Positions 8,226-15,946 of a stretch of DNA of 64,000 nucleotides are shown one piece after another. Where the stretch lies: contig NZ_JACBJQ010000001.1 in the NCBI RefSeq assembly GCF_013404075.1, positions 62,001-126,000 of the forward strand. The letters are read 5' to 3'. The notes beneath the pieces are model-generated. The model was given only the letters and a program-made list of their open reading frames with translations, was not told where the DNA came from and did not search any database. Position 1 is the stretch's first letter; every line of letters begins with the position of its first letter. This stretch comes from Mycolicibacterium vinylchloridicum. GTDB lineage: Bacteria; Actinomycetota; Actinomycetes; Mycobacteriales; Mycobacteriaceae. The position numbers and the translations under genes are program-made.

Positions 8226-9145
8226 TGCAGCGTCTCCTCTTTCAGTGCCAGCATGGTCTGGCCCTTGGTGTAGCTGACCTCGCGGATGCCGAGCGCGTCG
8301 TGCAGTTGGCCGGCCGGCAGGGTGAGCGGCTTGGGTGCGGGCCCATCGCCGGGATGCGGCAGCGGGTAGGCCGTGGTGGTGCCGCTGTAGAACGTGACGT
8401 TGTCCTCGGTCTTGGAAAACAACTGGTGGACATGGCCGTTCAGGCAGGTGACCGACGAGAATCGGCGCAGATAGCTCAGTGCCTGGGTGGCGTCATCGGT
8501 GCCCCACCCCCAGTCCGGGTACATCGCGAACAGCGGGATGTGGCTGAAGACGATGATCGGGGTGTCCGACGACAGTGACGCGACGTCCTTCTCGATGAAC
8601 TCCAACTGATCGGCGCCGAGGTGCCCGAGCTTCTTGAGGTTGAGTGTGTTGACCAGTCCGATCACGTGAACGCCTGCGATGTCGAAGCTGTACCAGCCCT
8701 CCCCGCGGGTGCCGGCCCCGAACACCGCCCGATACTTCTGCCCGGCGTCGTCGACCGAGTCGTGCTCGCCGGGCACGGTGAAGACGTGAGGAGTGTTGAG
8801 GCTGCCCATCATCTGGCTGACCTGATCGAACTGTGCCGGGGTGGCCAGATGCGTGAGATCGCCGGTGTGGATGACGAAATCGGGCCGGTAGCCGAGGTTG
8901 TTGATCTGGTTGATCGCCCGCTCGAAGGACCCCACGACGTCCGGGTTCGCCGTCCCGTTGAAGCCGATGTGACTGTCGCTGATCTGGGCGAACCGCAGGG
9001 TCGGCCTCAGCGGGGTGGCGGCCGGGGCGGCGGCGACATGGGAGAGCACCTCGCCGCCGACGACAGCGAGGCCGACCGCGGCGCCGAACCAGGCACCGTG
9101 CCGCATCAGCTGTCGGCGGCTCATCTGCTGCGGATCACCGGTCAT
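8222..9145 (-). CDS. Exported metallophosphoesterase with Tat-type signal
   Basis: The 307-residue protein has a calcineurin-like dinuclear metal site: DSHIG (D57, H59), GDLTH, GEHDSVDD in place of the usual GNHE/D, a histidine in VFSHIPLF, and GHVHQ. The N-terminus MSRRQLMRHG followed by a hydrophobic stretch fits a twin-arginine signal, so a folded, metal-loaded enzyme is probably exported. ATG at 9145 overlaps the cupredoxin stop (ATGA). The substrate is unknown; family members act on nucleotides, phosphodiesters or phospholipids. Close coupling to a copper protein suggests a shared extracytoplasmic role. Confidence 0.85.
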   Translation of the reverse strand: MTGDPQQMSRRQLMRHGAWFGAAVGLAVVGGEVLSHVAAAPAATPLRPTLRFAQISDSHIGFNGTANPDVVGSFERAINQINNLGYRPDFVIHTGDLTHLATPAQFDQVSQMMGSLNTPHVFTVPGEHDSVDDAGQKYRAVFGAGTRGEGWYSFDIAGVHVIGLVNTLNLKKLGHLGADQLEFIEKDVASLSSDTPIIVFSHIPLFAMYPDWGWGTDDATQALSYLRRFSSVTCLNGHVHQLFSKTEDNVTFYSGTTTAYPLPHPGDGPAPKPLTLPAGQLHDALGIREVSYTKGQTMLALKEETLQ

Positions 9146-9597
9146 GGGTTCACCACCACGCTGCCGCGCATGAACGGGTGGATCCCGCAGCGGTAATCGA
9201 AGCTGCCCGCCTTGGTGAAGGTGAAACTGTAGGTGGCATTGGCGTCCATCCCCGGCGAGCGGAATGAGCCATCCTCGGCGACGACATTGTGGGGCTCCTC
9301 GTCCTTGTTGGTCCACGTCACGGTGTCGCCGACTTTGACGGCGAGAGTGGCAGGGGCGAACGCGAAGTTGGTGATGTTCACCGCCGTACCGGCGACCGGC
9401 GGGGCCTCCATCGTGGGCGTCGCGGCCGAGGGCATCGGGCCCATGCCCGGCATTGGCGACATCCCGGGCATCCCGACCGACGTGCCGCCGTTCGGCCCGA
9501 AGTCGACTGTCGGCGCGGGCACTGTCGTCGGTGCGGAGCACCCGGCGACCCCGAGTGCGACCGCGACGCATGCGAGCGCGGTACTCCAGTGGTGCAT
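9142..9597 (-). CDS. Cupredoxin-domain lipoprotein with a Met-rich linker
   Basis: The 151-residue protein has a lipobox GVAGC (C20) and a C-terminal plastocyanin/azurin-like domain. Predicted type-1 copper ligands are H103 (EEPHNVV), C137, H140 and M143 (YRCGIHPFM). Between the anchor and the fold lies a methionine-rich segment, VGMPGMSPMPGMGPMP (residues 41-56), of a kind that binds Cu(I) in copper-handling proteins. It is the first gene of the three-gene minus-strand unit and diverges from the ECF sigma factor. Likely roles are electron transfer or copper buffering outside the membrane. Confidence 0.88.
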   Translation of the reverse strand: MHHWSTALACVAVALGVAGCSAPTTVPAPTVDFGPNGGTSVGMPGMSPMPGMGPMPSAATPTMEAPPVAGTAVNITNFAFAPATLAVKVGDTVTWTNKDEEPHNVVAEDGSFRSPGMDANATYSFTFTKAGSFDYRCGIHPFMRGSVVVNP

Positions 9598-9662
9598 GAA
9601 ATCTGCCTCCTCGGCTGAACCATGTCCGCAGCGCGGACCGTCTCATGAAGAGGTAGGCCGAC

Positions 9663-9686
9663 GGTTACACCGAGGGATGCGTAACC
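9663..9686. promoter_or_regulatory. Inverted GTAACC pair between the cupredoxin and sigma factor genes
   Basis: GGTTAC (9663-9668) and GTAACC (9681-9686) form an inverted repeat with a 12-base loop, 39 bases upstream of the sigma factor ATG and 66 bases upstream of the cupredoxin start. Read outward on each strand, each half presents GTAACC, which resembles the -35 elements with an AAC core used by many ECF sigma factors. The pair could serve divergent promoters recognised by the adjacent sigma factor, or an operator. No clear -10 was identified. Confidence 0.4.
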
Positions 9687-9724
9687 CCGCCGCCTATCTC
9701 TGGATGATGAGCGGAAGGCAAACG

Positions 9725-10267
9725 ATGGTGGCGTCGGACGATGATCGGCGCCCGCGACCAGACCTACGTCTGGTCCCCGATGCGCACTATCCGGATTGGG
9801 AAGCCGTCTATGACGACAACGTGACCTGGATGTACCGGATGATCTTCGGCCGAGTCGGGAACCAAGCCGACGCCGAGGACCTGACCTCCGAGGTCTTTGT
9901 GGCCGCGATGCGGCCTCTGCGCCTGACCGCGAGCATCCCGGAGGTACGCGCCTATCTGCGGGCCACAGCGCGCACCGTACTGGCGGCGCACTGGCGGGCC
10001 ACCCTGGGCACCGAGATCACCACCGTCGAGGACCTGCCCGCCACCGACTTCGGTCCGGCGGCACCAAGCACCGCACCCCAACGCGTCGCCGCACTGCTGG
10101 ACGCCCTTCCGGACAACTACCGACGCGTGCTGGAACTTCGCTTCCTTCAAGGCTGTTCGGTGCGAGAGACGGCCAGTACCCTCGGCGTAAGCGTCGCGAA
10201 CGCCAAAGTGCTGCAGCATCGGGCACTGCGGTTGGCCGCACAGATCAGCGAGAGGGCACTGCCATGA
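9725..10267 (+). CDS. ECF-type RNA polymerase sigma factor
   Basis: The 180-residue protein has a region 2 (DWEAVYDDNVTWMYRMIFGRVGNQADAEDLTSEVF contains the usual DAEDL core) and a region 4 helix-turn-helix (LPDNYRRVLELRFLQG, then VRETASTLGVSVANAKVLQHRAL). That is the two-domain ECF layout. The start ATG at 9725 follows GGAAGG eight bases upstream; open frame upstream of it is not coding. Its stop overlaps the Rieske gene (ATGA). Genes in this position often encode anti-sigma factors; here a Rieske protein takes that place. It diverges from the cupredoxin unit, which it may control. Confidence 0.9.
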   Translation: MVASDDDRRPRPDLRLVPDAHYPDWEAVYDDNVTWMYRMIFGRVGNQADAEDLTSEVFVAAMRPLRLTASIPEVRAYLRATARTVLAAHWRATLGTEITTVEDLPATDFGPAAPSTAPQRVAALLDALPDNYRRVLELRFLQGCSVRETASTLGVSVANAKVLQHRALRLAAQISERALP

Positions 10268-10974
10268 CCCGCCGCGAACTGCGCCGCTACATCGACGACA
10301 TGCTGGCCGGGCGCCACCCGAAGGGCTTCACCCCCAGCGATTTCGAGGCCGCGCAGTTGCGCACGGCCATCGACCTGATCGCCGTTCGCGAAGATGCCGG
10401 TGAGCCGCGCCCGCAATTCGTGACCGGGCTCAAGGCGCGGCTGGCCGCCGAAATGTCGTCAGCGCCTGCGCGCGCGACTGCGGATGTCCCCGCGCCCGAC
10501 ACCGGGCCGCCGGCCACCCGCCGGCAGGTGATCCTCGGGACCACCGCCGCGGCAACAGCGGCGGTGGCCGGCGTTTCCGTTGACCGACTTGTGCTGCGCC
10601 CCAATACCAACGGACCACAGATCGCCGACGGTGACATGGTGCCCGTCGACGGGTCATGGCAGACCGTGGCGTCCAGCACCGAGGTGTCCGAGGGAACCAT
10701 GCACGCCTTTGATCTGGGCTCGGTCAACGGGTTCGTCCGCCGGGTCAACGGCAAGGTGGAGGCGGTGTCGGGGGTGTGCACCCACCAGGGCTGCAAGCTG
10801 TGGTTCGACCAAAGTGTCGACCGGCTGCGCTGCCCGTGCCATTCGACGTCATTCTCGCCGGCCGGAGTGGTCATCACCCATGCGTTGCCGATCGCACCGA
10901 AGCCATTGCCGCACTTCGAGGTTCGGGAAAAGGGCGGCGTGGTGCAAGTGTTGGCTCCGCCGCACGGCGTGTAA
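10264..10974 (+). CDS. Membrane-anchored Rieske [2Fe-2S] protein co-translated with the ECF sigma factor
   Basis: The 236-residue protein has three parts. Residues 1-85 are a soluble, charged cytoplasmic-type region without zinc-binding HCC motif. Residues 86-108 form a TRRQ-led hydrophobic segment that could be a Tat signal or anchor. The C-terminal Rieske domain has cluster ligands C172, H174, C190 and H193, with C177 and C192 as the likely disulfide. ATG at 10264 overlaps the sigma factor stop. The layout of cytoplasmic domain, single membrane segment and external sensor domain is that of a transmembrane anti-sigma factor, so redox control of the sigma factor is plausible but unproven. Confidence 0.88.
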   Translation: MTRRELRRYIDDMLAGRHPKGFTPSDFEAAQLRTAIDLIAVREDAGEPRPQFVTGLKARLAAEMSSAPARATADVPAPDTGPPATRRQVILGTTAAATAAVAGVSVDRLVLRPNTNGPQIADGDMVPVDGSWQTVASSTEVSEGTMHAFDLGSVNGFVRRVNGKVEAVSGVCTHQGCKLWFDQSVDRLRCPCHSTSFSPAGVVITHALPIAPKPLPHFEVREKGGVVQVLAPPHGV

Positions 10975-10995
10975 CCAGACCACATATCTAAAGGC

Positions 10996-11217
10996 ATGTA
11001 CAGCAACATCATTGGAGTAGCGCTCATCAGCATCACCCACCTTGTGACTTCCGGAATCGGCCCGGCACCCGACATCATCAGCCAATTGGAGAGCCAGGGC
11101 TATGACGTTCAACTCAACGGCCAGCCGAACGGAGCGCTGTCTCAGTGCACCGTCACCGGCGTGCACCAGGCCGCACCCGCCGCCTACGTCGACGTCGATT
11201 GCCCGGCCGGGAACTAG
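10996..11217 (+). CDS. Small exported mycobacterial protein with a conserved Cys pair
   Basis: The 73-residue product has a short hydrophobic N-terminus and a conserved-looking body: [25 protein letters not shown] and AYVDVDCP. I recall this pattern as a family of small secreted mycobacterial proteins of unknown function. The two cysteines probably pair in the oxidising exterior. ATG at 10996 follows AAAGG closely. Its stop TAG shares the palindrome CTAG with the stop of the convergent TetR gene, so the two genes overlap by four bases. Confidence 0.65.
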   Translation: MYSNIIGVALISITHLVTSGIGPAPDIISQLESQGYDVQLNGQPNGALSQCTVTGVHQAAPAAYVDVDCPAGN

Positions 11218-11801
11218 ACCGAAACTGCCCGCAGCGCATCAGGCAGACTCGGTAAGAAGTGCTTGGTGGCGAAAGCCCGGATATCGTCTGCAGTTTCGAT
11301 CGGATCCGGGCCGGGTAGCAGTTCGGCCATGATCGCGTATCGCCAGATGTTGTCGGCCAGTTCGTGGACAGCCCGCGGTCCGATCCGATCGGCGAAGCCC
11401 GGCGGGAAGATCACCTGCAGCGCGGCCTCAATGCGCTGCACCGCAGCCGCATAGTGTCGGCGGGCCAACTCCAGCGTCAGCGCCGGTTCGTCGCGGACCA
11501 TCCGGTTGAGCACCCGGTGCTTGCGACCGCGCAGGATCGCCTGGGTGAATGCTTCGACATAGTAATTCGACTGTGGCCGTGCGTTCTTGAGCTCTTCGGC
11601 GATGTCGGCGAACAGCTGGGCGTTCTCCCGGTCCACCACGGCGGACACCAGGTCGTCCTTGTTGGCGAAGCGGCGATAGATCGTTGTCCGGCTCACCCCG
11701 GCCCGGCGGGCGACGTCATCGAGGGCGACCCGGCGGATGCCGTGCCGATCGAACTCGACGAGCGCGGCGTCGAGGATCGCTTCGGTCGACGGGTCAGACA
11801 T
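11214..11801 (-). CDS. TetR-family transcriptional regulator
   Basis: The 195-residue protein has an N-terminal helix-turn-helix ([21 protein letters not shown], within residues 25-47) and a larger C-terminal ligand domain, which is the TetR layout. ATG at 11801 ([10 protein letters not shown]) is used; it lies inside the last codons of the upstream DUF2236 gene, overlapping by eight bases. Co-transcription with that gene, and the palindrome upstream of it at 12680-12697, suggest autoregulation of the pair. The ligand is unknown. Confidence 0.88.
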   Translation of the reverse strand: MSDPSTEAILDAALVEFDRHGIRRVALDDVARRAGVSRTTIYRRFANKDDLVSAVVDRENAQLFADIAEELKNARPQSNYYVEAFTQAILRGRKHRVLNRMVRDEPALTLELARRHYAAAVQRIEAALQVIFPPGFADRIGPRAVHELADNIWRYAIMAELLPGPDPIETADDIRAFATKHFLPSLPDALRAVSV

Positions 11802-12657
11802 GCCCTGCCTGCGCGAAACCCGCTGCGGCATAGCGGTTGTAGCGGACGTTCATCGGTAGATGGTCCCACAGCCAGTTGACCGGGCGCGAGCGCCACAACG
11901 CGGCGAACCGCTGATAATTGCGTTCCTTGCGCTCGCTCCACGGCAGGCCGAGCAACTCACGGGTGCGCGGCGGCATCCCCCCGGTGGTCAGGAACGCCGC
12001 CACCGGGTTGAACACCGGCGAAACCAGCCGCCACACAATCGGGTTGACGGCCTTGGGCTTCGGGAACCCCTTGGTGACATAGCCGACGCCGTATTTGGCG
12101 GTGGGGTGGGCGACGAGCACCTCGTTGATCATGCGGTCCCAGTAGCGCTCGAACTCTGCGTAATCGGCAGGCATCGGGCGATCACTGACACCGTAACGGC
12201 GATACCACGTCTTGGACTCGGAGTACATCTGCTCCTTCTCGGCGCGCGAGAGCCGCTTGACGAAGGTGTGGGCGAAGTACAGGGCCTGGTCGAAGAACGT
12301 CGCGTGCGCCCAGAAGTAGGTGTCGGGATCCAGCGCGTGATAGCGGTTGCCGTCGGGCATGTCGCCCTTGATGTCGTGGTGGAAGTCACGGACGCTGGTC
12401 CCGGCGTTGTCGTCGTCGCTGCCGTAGACGGTCTTGAAGATCGGCGGCAACGAGCGTTTGACCCGCGCTGCGGTGTCAGCGAAGAACACCGAGTGGTCCA
12501 GCACACCCTGGCCCAATTCGGCAAGCATGTTCTGCAGCACGGCCGGCCGGGGTCCGATCAGGAACATCCGGTTGTCGCCGAAGTAGCGCCACACCAGTGA
12601 CTGTGGGCCGAGCGGCAGGGCATCGATGGTCGACTGGGACTCGGCTGTATCCGTCAT
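11794..12657 (-). CDS. DUF2236 / MpaB-like oxygenase family protein
   Basis: The 287-residue protein belongs to the DUF2236 family, which includes the rubber oxygenase Lcp and ER-bound MpaB-type proteins that can hold a b-type heme. Family features seen are [19 protein letters not shown], the HHDIKGD segment, [14 protein letters not shown] and the C-terminal [18 protein letters not shown] at 12657 (MTDTAESQ) is chosen over an upstream in-frame start at 12714. It is paired with a TetR regulator, an arrangement I recall for the Rv0275c/Rv0276 pair. Its substrate is unknown, perhaps a lipid. Confidence 0.82.
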   Translation of the reverse strand: MTDTAESQSTIDALPLGPQSLVWRYFGDNRMFLIGPRPAVLQNMLAELGQGVLDHSVFFADTAARVKRSLPPIFKTVYGSDDDNAGTSVRDFHHDIKGDMPDGNRYHALDPDTYFWAHATFFDQALYFAHTFVKRLSRAEKEQMYSESKTWYRRYGVSDRPMPADYAEFERYWDRMINEVLVAHPTAKYGVGYVTKGFPKPKAVNPIVWRLVSPVFNPVAAFLTTGGMPPRTRELLGLPWSERKERNYQRFAALWRSRPVNWLWDHLPMNVRYNRYAAAGFAQAGHV

Positions 12658-12679
12658 GTGAAACAGCGTTACAGATTTC

Positions 12680-12697
12680 GCACTTTGTACCAAGTGC
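12680..12697. promoter_or_regulatory. Candidate TetR operator upstream of the DUF2236-tetR pair
   Basis: GCACTTTGTACCAAGTGC is an 18-bp near-perfect palindrome (16 of 18 positions symmetrical), centred 31 bases upstream of the DUF2236 start. Size and symmetry fit a TetR-family dimer site. The adjacent regulator gene is the obvious candidate to bind it. Confidence 0.5.
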
Positions 12698-12751
12698 TTC
12701 GTGACCAGCGTCACTCCGCGCCAAGACCGGCGAAATGTCGGTTTCGCGCAG

Positions 12752-14863
12752 TCAGACGAATCGCTTGAGGCGCAGGCTGTTGGTCACCACCAGCACCGAC
12801 GAGAACGCCATCGCGGCGCCGGCGATCATCGGATTCAGCAGGCCCAGCGCGGCGAGCGGGATCGCCGCCACGTTGTAGCCGAACGCCCAGAACAAGTTCT
12901 GCTTGATGATCCGCAGGGTGCGCGACGACAGCCGCAGGGCGGTCGGTACGGTCCGCAGGTCGCCGCGGACCAGCGTGATGTCGCCCGCCTCGATGGCGGC
13001 GTCGGTGCCGGTGCCCATCGCCAGACCGACATCGGCGGTGGCCAGCGCGACGGAGTCGTTGACCCCGTCGCCGACCATCGCGACCGTGCGACCCTGCGCC
13101 TGCAGCCGCTTGATGGCCTCGGCCTTCTCCGCGGGCAGCACACCGGCGATGACGTTCTCGGCGGCGATGCCGACCTCGGCGGCCACCCGCGCCGCCACGG
13201 CCGGGTTGTCGCCGGTCAGCAGGATCGGCGTGATCCCCATCGCCTTCAGTTCGGCGATCGCCTCGGCACTGGTCGGCTTGACCGCGTCGACCAGGCGGAT
13301 CACTCCGCGCCGAGTGCCGTCGGCCGTCACCGCCACACTCGTGCGCCCGTCATCATCCGAGGCGCGGGCCACCCGGACCGTCACCCCCTCGACCACGCCG
13401 CTGACCCCGGTCCCGGGGTCGTTGGCGAAGTCACTCACCTCGGGCACGCGCAGGCCCCGCTCACGGGCTGCGGCCACGATCGCGGCGGCCACCGGATGTT
13501 CGGAAGCCGCTTCGACGCCTGCGGCCCAGGCCAGCACGGCGTCGTCATCGGCGCCGGGTTCGGCCTCGACGGCTGCGACCGACATCGTGCCGGTGGTGAC
13601 CGTGCCGGTCTTGTCCAGGACGACGGCGTCGATACCGGTGACGGTTTCGAGCACCTGCGGCTCCTTGATCAGCACCCCGAGCTGCGCGCCCCGGCCGGTG
13701 CCGACCAGGATCGCGGTCGGCGTCGCCAGGCCGAGCGCGCACGGGCAGGCGATGATCAGCACCGCCACTGCGGCGGTGAACGCCGCGGCCGCCGAACCAC
13801 CGGCAAGCAGCCAGGCCACCAGCGTGATCGCTGCGACGGCCAGCACAACCGGTACGAAGACCGCCGACACCCGGTCGGCCAGCCGCTGGATCGAGGCCTT
13901 CCCGCTCTGCGCGTCGGCAACCATGCGGGCCATCCGGGACAGCTGGGTGTCGGCGCCGACACGGCTGGCGCGCACCAGGATCCGGCCATAGGTGTTCACC
14001 GCGCCGCCGAGGACCTCGGCGCCCGCCCCGACATCGACAGGCACCGACTCACCGGTCATCGCCGAGGTGTCCAGTGCCGATGCGCCGTCCACGACGACAC
14101 CGTCGGTGGCCACCCGCTCACCGGGCCTGACCACGATCACGTCGTCAACACGCAACTCCCCCACCGGGATTCGCACCTCGGTCCCGTCCCGCAGCACCGT
14201 GGCGTCCTTGGCGCCCAGCGACAGCAACGCACGCAGCGCGGCGCCGGCCGACCGCTTGGCCTTGGCCTCGGCATACCGACCGGCCAGCAGGAACACCGTC
14301 ACTGCCGCCGCCACCTCGAAGTACACATGCCCGTGACCGTGCGTGGCCGCCCCGGTCACCACCTCATACAGCGACCAGAGGTAGGCCGCCAGCGTGCCGA
14401 TGGATACCAAGGTGTCCATGGTCGAAGCGCCGTTCCGCGCACTGTTCAGCGCGGCCTTGTGGAACGGATAGCCGCCCCAGAACACGATCGGTGTCGTCAA
14501 CGCCAACACCAGCCACAGCCAGCCCGGGAATTGCCACGCCATCACCATCGACAGCACCACCACCGGAACGGCCAGCACCGCCGAGCCGATGAGCCGCGGC
14601 CGCAGCTGTTCGGTCGGGACGTCGTGGTCCATGTGGTCGTGTCCGTGGCCGGAGTGGTCCACCACCGACGCGTGGTAGCCCGTGGATTCCACGGCGTGGA
14701 TCAGGTCGTGCTCGGAAATCTGCGGCCCGTGTTCGATGTGTGCGCGCTCGACGGCGAAGTTCACCGTGGCCTGCACGCCATCCAGATCGTTGAGGCCGCG
14801 CTCGATCCTGGCCGCGCAGGACGCGCAGCTCATGCCAGTCAACTGGAGGTCGGTTGTCGCCAT
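12752..14863 (-). CDS. Copper-translocating P1B-type ATPase
   Basis: The 703-residue protein is a CopA/CtpV-like copper exporter. It has an N-terminal metal-binding domain with MSCASC (C13, C16), a histidine-rich stretch HSGHGHDHMDHD (residues 70-81), the actuator TGES (about 270), the membrane CPC motif (373-375), the phosphorylated aspartate in DKTGT (D417) and the hinge GDGVND. The MSCASC and CPC motifs assign it to Cu(I) transport. ATG at 14863 lies ten bases from a copper-operator-like palindrome. No chaperone or CsoR gene is adjacent, so the regulator must be encoded elsewhere. Confidence 0.94.
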   Translation of the reverse strand: MATTDLQLTGMSCASCAARIERGLNDLDGVQATVNFAVERAHIEHGPQISEHDLIHAVESTGYHASVVDHSGHGHDHMDHDVPTEQLRPRLIGSAVLAVPVVVLSMVMAWQFPGWLWLVLALTTPIVFWGGYPFHKAALNSARNGASTMDTLVSIGTLAAYLWSLYEVVTGAATHGHGHVYFEVAAAVTVFLLAGRYAEAKAKRSAGAALRALLSLGAKDATVLRDGTEVRIPVGELRVDDVIVVRPGERVATDGVVVDGASALDTSAMTGESVPVDVGAGAEVLGGAVNTYGRILVRASRVGADTQLSRMARMVADAQSGKASIQRLADRVSAVFVPVVLAVAAITLVAWLLAGGSAAAAFTAAVAVLIIACPCALGLATPTAILVGTGRGAQLGVLIKEPQVLETVTGIDAVVLDKTGTVTTGTMSVAAVEAEPGADDDAVLAWAAGVEAASEHPVAAAIVAAARERGLRVPEVSDFANDPGTGVSGVVEGVTVRVARASDDDGRTSVAVTADGTRRGVIRLVDAVKPTSAEAIAELKAMGITPILLTGDNPAVAARVAAEVGIAAENVIAGVLPAEKAEAIKRLQAQGRTVAMVGDGVNDSVALATADVGLAMGTGTDAAIEAGDITLVRGDLRTVPTALRLSSRTLRIIKQNLFWAFGYNVAAIPLAALGLLNPMIAGAAMAFSSVLVVTNSLRLKRFV

Positions 14864-14872
14864 ACCGTGATG

Positions 14873-14889
14873 ATACCCCTAGGGGGTAT
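14873..14889. promoter_or_regulatory. Copper-responsive operator-like palindrome
   Basis: ATACCCCTAGGGGGTAT sits just upstream of the copper ATPase start. The ATACCCC and GGGGTAT halves match the general form of CsoR-type Cu(I) repressor sites. Its closeness to the start codon means a bound repressor would cover the promoter or the transcription start. Confidence 0.6.
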
Positions 14890-14909
14890 GTTGTCCAGTG
14901 TCTACCCGG

Positions 14910-15038
14910 TCACCACAACAGCACGCGGAGTTCTTCGTCGGGCGGCTCGGGATCCTGCGGCTCCGGAGGCTCGGGGTCCTCGTCGACGGCGCTCAGTGGC
15001 GGCACCACGTGCAGGTGTCGCCACTCGCGGGCCGTCAC
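14910..15038 (-). CDS. Predicted 42-residue acidic, proline-rich small protein
   Basis: GTG at 15038 overlaps the stop of the GPP34 gene (GTGA) and opens a 42-codon frame ending at 14910. The product starts VTAREWRHLHVVPPL and continues with an acidic, Pro-Glu-rich repeat (DEDPEPPEPQDPEPPDEE). Translational coupling and the biased, repetitive composition support expression, but no homologue is known to me. The frame is short enough to be chance. Confidence 0.4.
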   Translation of the reverse strand: MTAREWRHLHVVPPLSAVDEDPEPPEPQDPEPPDEELRVLLW

Positions 15039-15721
15039 GGCGACCCACCCGCCCACTGCGCAGGCACGCCCTCGCGGTGCAGTCGGATCGCTTCGGCCAG
15101 ACCGGCAACCGGCGCGATCCCATAGCGGGCCAGCTCCTGCACCCGATCGCGATCTGCCCGTGCCGCGAAACCGGCCACACCGGGCATCTGCGTGAGCACC
15201 GCCACCAATCCGCACGCCAGCCGCCACGGCTCGGCAGGCTCCCCGGCGACCGCATTGCGCAGGGCACCGGTGACCTGATCGGCCAGAATGCCGACACGGC
15301 AGGTGTCATACGGTTCGAGACCCGCGGCGGGCACCGCCAGAACCGCGTGCAGGCCGGGACGCAGCCAGCCCTCGGTGAGCAACTGCTCCCGGACCACCGA
15401 AATCACCTCGGGTGCGTTTCCGGTGACCAACTGCGCCCACGTCGCGCGATTGTGGACGCCTACCTGGGCAAATGCGGCGCGAAGGATGGGGTCGTCGGGG
15501 CTGGCGGCCCGGCCCGGGACGGCCCAGCCCTGGCGTTCCACCAGGTAACCCTGCAGATAAAGATCGGCCAGCATCGCGGCACGCAGACCCAGCCCGAACA
15601 ACGTGGAATCGGGGCCGGCGAATCGGCCCAGTTTGGGGTCGAAAGCGAGCAGAAAGAGCTGGCCGTGCAGCGTAGCCGGCACCTGTGCGGATTCCGATGA
15701 CAGACTGCGGATGCGCTCCAC
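15035..15721 (-). CDS. GPP34 family (Golgi phosphoprotein 3-like) protein
   Basis: The 228-residue protein shows the GPP34/GOLPH3 pattern found widely in Actinobacteria: HGQLFLLAFDPKLGRF, GLRAAMLADLYLQGYL and GIAPVAGLAEAIRLH. In eukaryotes the fold binds phosphatidylinositol 4-phosphate. The bacterial role is not established, though a lipid-headgroup or membrane-linked role is possible because mycobacteria contain phosphoinositides. GTG at 15721 follows AGGAGGGGGC. TATGAT at 15766-15761 on the minus strand could be its -10 box. Confidence 0.8.
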   Translation of the reverse strand: MERIRSLSSESAQVPATLHGQLFLLAFDPKLGRFAGPDSTLFGLGLRAAMLADLYLQGYLVERQGWAVPGRAASPDDPILRAAFAQVGVHNRATWAQLVTGNAPEVISVVREQLLTEGWLRPGLHAVLAVPAAGLEPYDTCRVGILADQVTGALRNAVAGEPAEPWRLACGLVAVLTQMPGVAGFAARADRDRVQELARYGIAPVAGLAEAIRLHREGVPAQWAGGSP

Positions 15722-15946
15722 GCCCCCTCCTCACTCCCTGCTCATGCTGCGATTCGTCGTATCATATTGTCGCAGAACAGGTTTGAGATTCATCCCCCAC
15801 CCGGGCAACGGCACTGCTAGCTCCGCCTCTTCAACTGTCCCGCATAAGCCTTCTCCCGACATGCGTAGGCCACTACTTCATTTTTCTCGGGGACCACCCG
15901 CAGTTGGAGTGGGACACTGGACACACCGACGACGAAGAGATGACCG

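Noticed and set aside
12701..15700. A 999-codon open frame on the plus strand
   Set aside because: It lies antisense to the copper ATPase and GPP34 genes. It has the Arg/Gly/His-rich, low-hydrophobicity composition typical of opposite-strand shadows in high-GC DNA and contains no domain.
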